Source of the DNA: DAOLCO01 sp964612555
GTDB lineage: Bacteria; Bdellovibrionota_C; UBA2361; SZUA-149; DAOLCO01
Direction of reading: 5' to 3'
Length of the DNA: 64,000 nucleotides
Assembly: GCA_964612555.1 (NCBI GenBank)
Contig: CAZTBW010000009.1
Coordinates: forward strand, 113,787-177,786
A program made the position numbers and the translations under genes. A model generated the notes under the pieces. The model was not told where the DNA came from, did no database searches, and saw only the letters and a list, made by a program, of their open reading frames with translations. Below are positions 60,091 through 64,000 of the stretch, one piece after another. Within the stretch, counting starts at the first letter, position 1. Each line of letters begins with the position of its first letter.

Positions 60091-60903
60091 TTACGCCGAT
60101 GCTTTGTAACGCCTTCTTTCCGGTCGTGAGGCATTTCCTCGGGTTTCGTCCTGTTTTCCTTGTCTGAGGGCTTTACGAGACTTTAGTCCGTCTTCTAGCG
60201 CGAGCCTGATGTATCTAAAGCTTCTCACCGAGGCTTTGCTTTCTTCTGCCATCGCACTTGCTGCGATGAGAATAAATTCCATCTTCTTTTTTGTATTTAT
60301 CTCAGAGTGTTTGAATAGCTCAAGTGTTTTTTGGAATTCAGCCTTGGTAAGGCTGAGGTACGGGAAGTGCACCAGCTTGGATCTTTTCTCGGAAGAGGGT
60401 TCCAGGCGAGTAAGGGGGAGGTCGACAATCGTGTCTTTGAGCGGGTGGACATTTTGTCCATCGGGTATATCTTCTCTCATGTGTGTGTTTTTATATTTAT
60501 TATTTATATTTACCTGGGCAACTTGTCCATCCGCTAAGGACAAAATGTCCACCCGCTCCCCCTCACCCGATGGACATTTTGTCCATCTGTTCCTTTCCTT
60601 TTTTGTGATAATTTCTTTTCCAGGAGTGATTGAAAGATATCTAACTTGAACGCCTCCTTTCTTCTCATCGCGTCTCAGTAGATACCCCTGGGCTATTAGC
60701 GTAGAGATACTTCTCTGTATCGTTTTTTCAGAGATCTTGAGTATCTCTGCGAGATGAGCATTGCCTGCGTAGCATTCGCCCTCGTTGCCACCGCACAGCG
60801 GTAAAATGGCGCAATAAACAACTTTTTCAGTGAGCGCTATGTCTTCCAGTTCGAGCACCTCGGGGTGGAGGTGGACGTATATACGTTGTGACGTTTTACC
60901 CAT
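60091..60903 (-). CDS. HTH_36-type replication/plasmid regulator
   Basis: 270 residues. The N-terminal domain (ALTEKVVYCAILPLCGG, CYAGNAHLAEILKISEKTIQ then RSISTLIAQGYLLRR) is a winged HTH of the helix_turn_helix_36 type, common in plasmid replication and phage regulators. The middle is a repeat-rich linker in which DGQNVH and SLADGQVAQ recur because the DNA carries iteron-like palindromes there. The C-terminus is helical (FQKTLELFKHSEINTKKKME then FILIAASAMA) with a basic tail. It is divergent from the small genes starting at 61146. Confidence 0.7.
   Translation of the reverse strand: MGKTSQRIYVHLHPEVLELEDIALTEKVVYCAILPLCGGNEGECYAGNAHLAEILKISEKTIQRSISTLIAQGYLLRRDEKKGGVQVRYLSITPGKEIITKKERNRWTKCPSGEGERVDILSLADGQVAQVNINNKYKNTHMREDIPDGQNVHPLKDTIVDLPLTRLEPSSEKRSKLVHFPYLSLTKAEFQKTLELFKHSEINTKKKMEFILIAASAMAEESKASVRSFRYIRLALEDGLKSRKALRQGKQDETRGNASRPERRRYKASA
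60446..60585. repeat. Iteron-like palindrome cluster inside the HTH gene
   Basis: TGGACATTTTGTCCA occurs at 60446-60460 and 60571-60585, a one-mismatch copy AGGACAAAATGTCCA at 60537-60551, and a half site TTGTCCA at 60523-60529. Copies share flanks such as CACCCGA and CCCGC. With the copy at 60064 this makes four palindromes and a half site in about 520 bp. They could be the protein's own binding sites (origin iterons) or a repeat tolerated in a linker. Confidence 0.68.
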
Positions 60904-61145
60904 ATTTTCCGTTTTCTTTTAATTAAAAAAATATAAAAAGATAATTTTTTCAGAAGAAATTTAATTTTTCTCTTGTCTTCTTCCGTTTTATTAAGATATA
61001 GATCAAACGCACCCCGCGTCAACAAGTTTTTTTAAAAACGGAAAAAGCTCAGATCTACCCATACTTGGCTACACCGACGCGAAGCAGTCCAAGGGGGAAG
61101 GGACTTAAGAAAGTTTCCCCCAGTATTTTAGCGAGGAAAAGGAAT

Positions 61146-61316
61146 ATGAATTTTATCGATAACGAAGAAAGAGCTTTTTACCTGGTCTTTGCGGTTATGG
61201 TTTTGGTTACGGCTACGTACTGCAGTTACCACGCTGGTCGCACAGATGCGGCAGCTCAAGAGTACGGTCGTACGGTTGCGGTGCGAGTGTTGAGTGAGAT
61301 GGAGGGACATCGATGA
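61146..61316 (+). CDS. Small single-pass membrane protein
   Basis: 56 residues from the ATG at 61146, preceded by AAAGGA; a longer frame from TTG 61065 lacks such a site. NEERAFYLVFAVMVLVTATY is the membrane segment, followed by a charged tail with GRTDAAAQEYGRTVAVRVL. Family not recognised. Its stop overlaps the next gene by four bases. Confidence 0.55.
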   Translation: MNFIDNEERAFYLVFAVMVLVTATYCSYHAGRTDAAAQEYGRTVAVRVLSEMEGHR

Positions 61317-61717
61317 TCCTTAAGTGCCCACACTGCGATTGTGATTTCGACAAGCAGACTCAGTTCTACGAAGTGGTCACCAGGCTGGAATATTCAGTCC
61401 GTCCAAGTAAAAACAACGAGGAGCTTAATATGCTCATGGTGAAATACCACACAGAAAGCGGAAAGGTTGTTACCGAATTTGTGTGTTTTGAACACGAGGG
61501 CTTTGCCCTTGAGCAGGCGAAGAAGTGGTGGGACAAGCGGTCGATGCTGAAGGATGTACCAAAGACCTCAAGAGAGGCTCTCGCACAGATCTCATTTCTC
61601 TTTCCCGTATCTCTTATCGGGCTACGGAAGAAGGGAGAGTTTTTAAATGTGGTTGAAGCGAGAGAAGGGAATGGAAGAATTTTAACTGGAAGGTCAGAAA
61701 ATGAAAACGATAGTTAA
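61313..61717 (+). CDS. Zinc-finger protein with FEHEGFA-x-WW domain
   Basis: 134 residues. The N-terminus is a CPHCDCDF zinc-finger-like segment. The middle, TEFVCFEHEGFALEQAKKWW, resembles a conserved block found at the end of prophage-type DEAD/DEAH helicases that I know by pattern only; here it stands alone without a helicase. Translationally coupled to the preceding gene through ATGA. Likely a nucleic-acid-related function in the element. Confidence 0.58.
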   Translation: MILKCPHCDCDFDKQTQFYEVVTRLEYSVRPSKNNEELNMLMVKYHTESGKVVTEFVCFEHEGFALEQAKKWWDKRSMLKDVPKTSREALAQISFLFPVSLIGLRKKGEFLNVVEAREGNGRILTGRSENENDS

Positions 61718-61835
61718 AGTTTCTGAAACGAATGTTCGATATGATCATCTACAAGTTGTTAAGCTTTTCTTAACAACTGAAAATAAATCGGGGTCATGCT
61801 GGCGGCAACCAGTAGCGACCTATTCACTAACGTAA
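61701..61835 (+). CDS. Possible short ORF (44 residues)
   Basis: ATG at 61701 with GAAGG seven bases upstream, overlapping the previous gene by 17 bp; stop at 61833-61835. The peptide MKTIVKVSETNVRYDHLQVV continues to LFLTTENKSGSCWRQP. A 10-bp perfect hairpin lies inside it. It may be a leader peptide for the lipoprotein gene that follows, or chance. Confidence 0.35.
   Translation: MKTIVKVSETNVRYDHLQVVKLFLTTENKSGSCWRQPVATYSLT
61754..61778. promoter_or_regulatory. 10-bp hairpin before the lipoprotein gene
   Basis: AGTTGTTAAG (61754-61763) pairs perfectly with CTTAACAACT (61769-61778) around a five-base loop. No T-run follows, so an operator or attenuator structure is more likely than a terminator. 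Confidence 0.5.
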
Positions 61836-61852
61836 TACCAAGGAATTACGCC

Positions 61853-62131
61853 ATGACCAAGCAAACTAGTACCCTAAATCCACCCAAAAAGTCAAAGAAA
61901 ATAGCAGGTAACATACTATTTTCTACATTAATTAACGTAACTTCTGCTGTCGCAGTCTCTTTCCTCCTTTCGTCCTGCACGATTGGAGCAGGAGGGGTTG
62001 TTTTTGGAATGCAAGACATCCAGGACAGCTACACACGCAGGCTACAGGTCGTTAAGCTGATCGAGAAAGGAGATCAACTCTCTGATCGTGATCGAGCTGA
62101 GCTCACCACCCTAATCAACAGCTTAAAGTAG
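61853..62131 (+). CDS. Small lipoprotein of the mobile element
   Basis: 92 residues from the ATG at 61853 (AAGGA upstream); a longer frame to 61796 is possible. The lipobox is LSSC (AVAVSFLLSSCTIGAG). The C-terminus is helical (QDIQDSYTRRLQVVKLIEKG). It resembles the small lipoproteins of conjugation loci in architecture. It is ten bases upstream of the lytic transglycosylase. Confidence 0.6.
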   Translation: MTKQTSTLNPPKKSKKIAGNILFSTLINVTSAVAVSFLLSSCTIGAGGVVFGMQDIQDSYTRRLQVVKLIEKGDQLSDRDRAELTTLINSLK

Positions 62132-62141
62132 GAGGTGCGCC

Positions 62142-62960
62142 ATGAACACAAGAAGACAAAGAACATACAGACGCCCCCAGGAAGTTGAGGTCGAAATTGA
62201 AGACTTAGAATCAAAAACAAGATGGGGAGTTCGCTTCATGCGAGCTCTTGCGTTCCTGCTCTTTCACGTGTGTCTGGGAATTGAACGGGCTGTACGTATA
62301 GGAGTGAGGGTAACGGCATTTATCACTGTTCGAGTGATCTACGTGTTACTTCCTGTTTGCGCTCTGGTCGGAGTGATAGCAGGCGTTTCTCATACATACA
62401 TGGAGATTGAAGAGCGGGTGATGAGCGAAGCTCACGCTGCGTATATCGGTACCGTGGATTACCTTGCCAGCCGGCACGGGTATTCTGTGATGTTCGATAC
62501 GCCCATTCAAGAGATCCTCCCGGAGGAATACACGCACGAAAATGTACTTCGCCTGGTTAGGCGCGAGATGGTCGTTAATGGCATTCCGGAAGGGTATGAA
62601 GCGGTGATCCTTGCGATGCTCTATCACGAGAGCGCAAAGGGAGATCCTTACGCGATCAGCAGAGCAGGTGCGAAGGGTGTAGCCCAGATCATGGATGCGA
62701 CAGCGAAGCAGCTCGGATTTGAACCTGCAGAAATGTTTAATCTGGAGAAAGGGATAATCGCCGGCGTCAGATGGTTCCGTATGATGCTCGATTCGCAGCG
62801 GTGGGATCTTGTGATGGCTCTTAAAGAGTACAACGCGGGGGAGAAGCGAATCGATATGACCGAGGAAAATAGAAGGTATCCATCTCGAGTGCTCGCTGCA
62901 TTGAAGTATGCGTATGATGCTGATGCCTGGGTTGGTTTAAATAAGCACGTAAAAAAGTAA
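62142..62960 (+). CDS. Membrane-anchored SLT-type lytic transglycosylase (VirB1-like)
   Basis: 272 residues. A basic N-terminus, one or two hydrophobic segments at about 55-90 (RVIYVLLPVCALVGVIAGVS), then an SLT catalytic domain: ILAMLYHESAKGDPYAISRA with catalytic Glu in YHES, GAKGVAQIMDATAKQLGF and LKEYNAGEKRI. Such peptidoglycan-cleaving enzymes open the wall for type IV secretion or phage entry. In this block it is the clearest sign of a conjugative element. Confidence 0.83.
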   Translation: MNTRRQRTYRRPQEVEVEIEDLESKTRWGVRFMRALAFLLFHVCLGIERAVRIGVRVTAFITVRVIYVLLPVCALVGVIAGVSHTYMEIEERVMSEAHAAYIGTVDYLASRHGYSVMFDTPIQEILPEEYTHENVLRLVRREMVVNGIPEGYEAVILAMLYHESAKGDPYAISRAGAKGVAQIMDATAKQLGFEPAEMFNLEKGIIAGVRWFRMMLDSQRWDLVMALKEYNAGEKRIDMTEENRRYPSRVLAALKYAYDADAWVGLNKHVKK

Positions 62961-62972
62961 AAGGAAAAAACT

Positions 62973-63212
62973 ATGAAAATAACACTAGTATCAAAAATCT
63001 TAATAGGAGTAGCAGCAGGATTGAGCCCGCTGGAGAAAGCGACGATCGAAAAAGAGACCGCTATCGGTGTTGCGCGAGAGCTTGCAAAAGTAACGATGCC
63101 ACAGCTCATGGTAATTGGTGGTAACGAAAAAGGAGGCTCGGTAGACCCCTTTACCGCTGTAGGTTTGGAGTCTTTTATTAACATTAACAAAAAGTTTGCG
63201 AATCAAAAGTAA
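62973..63212 (+). CDS. Hypothetical 79-residue protein
   Basis: AAAAGGAAAAAACT before the ATG supports the start. The sequence (LVSKILIGVAAGLSPLEKAT, then VGLESFININKKFAN) has a weak N-terminal hydrophobic part and no recognised family. It is 12 bp after the transglycosylase stop and likely in the same transcript. Confidence 0.5.
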   Translation: MKITLVSKILIGVAAGLSPLEKATIEKETAIGVARELAKVTMPQLMVIGGNEKGGSVDPFTAVGLESFININKKFANQK

Positions 63213-63267
63213 ACTTTTAAGGCAGGCTTATGTTTAGAATTTTCTTCAGCTTAATGTTTTTTTGATC

Positions 63268-63453
63268 ATGCTTTCTGTATTGATCGCCGCAATCGAAAAG
63301 CTCGTGCTCCCGAAAATAGCCAGACAATATAAAAACTTCAAAAGAACAGAGGAGAAAATCCAGACAGGAATAGACGGATTGGAGATCAAGAAAGTGTACC
63401 GCTTAAACAATCAACAAACCAAGGAGACCAAAAATGCTAACATTCGCAAATGA
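63268..63453 (+). CDS. Hypothetical short protein
   Basis: 61 residues from the ATG at 63268 (LSVLIAAIEKLVLPKIARQY). It is mostly helical and basic and overlaps the next gene by 20 bp. No Shine-Dalgarno is obvious. It may be a real small gene or a chance frame. Confidence 0.38.
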   Translation: MLSVLIAAIEKLVLPKIARQYKNFKRTEEKIQTGIDGLEIKKVYRLNNQQTKETKNANIRK

Positions 63454-64000
63454 CCCAAGTCAGAAACAAAAAATATTAGCTCAACTGCACGCCCATGCAG
63501 AAGCGGACGAGATTGTTAAGGGCGTATATTGGAGTGAGGGTAAGGGCTGTGCAGTTGGTTGCATACTTCACTCTGGTAGTCACCGAGAGTTTGAGAGTAG
63601 ATTTAATATTCCTGAGTGGTTTGCGAGATTGATTGATGGAATTTTTGAGGGATTGCCGAACTCAGAAGCAAAAGAGTTTCCAGTTAAAGTATGGGAAGCG
63701 ATACCGAAAGGTGTTGATCTTGAGCCGATAAAATGGAGATTTCTAAGTTTCCTGATGGAGCAAAATCTTAAAAGAGTTGAGCTGCTTGAGTTGGATAATG
63801 AAGAGTTAAAAAGCGAGATACTCTCAGTAATCGAGTCCACTAAAAAGCTTTGGGATAATGCAGTTATCGAGTTAACCCCACCAACTCAAGATGAACTGTC
63901 GGCAGCAGAGTCGGCAGCATGGTCGGCAGCAGAGTCGGCAGCATGGTCGGCAGCATGGTCGGCAGCAGAGTCGGCAGCATGGTCGGCAGCATGGTCGGCA
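63434..64000 (+). CDS. Protein with SAAX tandem repeats (runs off the right edge)
   Basis: 189 codons are visible from ATG 63434 (AAGGAG seven bases upstream), with no stop. Residues 1-155 form a mixed domain (FANDPSQKQKILAQLHAHAE, FEGLPNSEAKEFPVKVWEAI). From residue 156 the chain is a regular four-residue repeat, SAAE or SAAW, coded by the 12-bp unit TCGGCAGCA-GAG/TGG. I have seen this kind of repeat only in uncharacterised phage- and plasmid-linked proteins. The total length is unknown. Confidence 0.7.
   Translation, partial: MLTFANDPSQKQKILAQLHAHAEADEIVKGVYWSEGKGCAVGCILHSGSHREFESRFNIPEWFARLIDGIFEGLPNSEAKEFPVKVWEAIPKGVDLEPIKWRFLSFLMEQNLKRVELLELDNEELKSEILSVIESTKKLWDNAVIELTPPTQDELSAAESAAWSAAESAAWSAAWSAAESAAWSAAWSA
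63899..64000 (+). repeat. 12-bp tandem repeat coding SAAE/SAAW
   Basis: TCGGCAGCAGAG and TCGGCAGCATGG alternate in eight full units plus a partial one to the window edge. Only the last codon varies. Coding direct repeats without spacers rule out a CRISPR array. Confidence 0.85.

Noticed and set aside
62346..63206. Minus-strand ORFs across the lytic transglycosylase
   Set aside because: The plus-strand SLT motifs and ribosome-binding sites support the other strand.
63899..64000. Tandem 12-bp repeats as a CRISPR array
   Set aside because: No spacers; the repeats are in frame and coding.

Overview
The window reads as a moderately AT-rich bacterial chromosome from a Gram-negative lineage. Pointers to an outer membrane and a proteobacterium-like background are two lipoprotein-type signals, a leucyl/phenylalanyl-tRNA transferase, a DUF4124 protein, an ArnT-like glycosyltransferase and the BioC/BioH pair. 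The split PurS/PurQ/PurL set and a bacilliredoxin are shared with deltaproteobacterial-type and other deep lineages. I cannot name the species. No rRNA, IS element or CRISPR array was seen. Four tRNA genes are present: Pro-GGG, Pro-UGG, a CAU tRNA (probably Met) and Gly-GCC.

Layout. 1-6.4 kb is a surface-polysaccharide cluster: two related divergent glycosyltransferases, a methyltransferase, a nucleotide-sugar dehydrogenase, an SDR epimerase and a GT2 enzyme. 6.4-10 kb holds a FliL-like protein, a repeat-bearing membrane protein, a TPR lipoprotein and dnaB, ending at tRNA-Pro(GGG). 10.2-19.1 kb is accessory: an RHH-MNT/HEPN toxin-antitoxin pair under a 34-bp perfect palindrome, then a 2523-residue multidomain protein with three HExxH zinc-peptidase motifs, a C39-type cysteine-peptidase domain and a PD-(D/E)XK nuclease-like domain. 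19.4-26.4 kb is a sugar/polyol catabolic cluster (HAD phosphatase, PfkB kinase, two mannitol-dehydrogenase-family enzymes, FGGY kinase). 26.5-33.7 kb carries purB-purS-purQ facing an operon of TerB-like protein, PurL-like protein and Hsp70.

33.8-43 kb is mixed: membrane GT-C-like proteins, a COG2509 flavoprotein, aat, HigBA beside tRNA-Pro(UGG), rdgB and an ArnT-like protein. 42.8-45.2 kb has two divergent sigma-factor-like genes, one ending in a membrane helix, with a small partner gene. 45.3-50.1 kb has bioC-bioH, a bacilliredoxin and a three-gene ABC-2 exporter. 50.1-54.1 kb holds a membrane coiled-coil protein, palindromic repeats, an orphan XRE regulator, a frameshifted small gene and a HelD-like helicase. 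54.2-58.4 kb has prmA, a cyclic-nucleotide-binding-type protein, a zinc-ribbon coiled-coil protein and hemL. From tRNA-Gly (58.5 kb) to the right edge the content changes to a plasmid/ICE-like element: small membrane and lipoproteins, an HTH protein with iteron-like palindromes, a VirB1-like lytic transglycosylase and a protein entering an SAAW/SAAE tandem repeat.

The most unusual signals are: a PurQ whose nucleophilic cysteine position 86 is glycine, next to a PurL-like protein that has lost the signature histidines of the synthetase site, linked to Hsp70 and TerB genes; the giant multi-peptidase/nuclease protein; a sigma factor with a C-terminal membrane anchor; and the palindrome that covers the start codon of the RHH-MNT gene.
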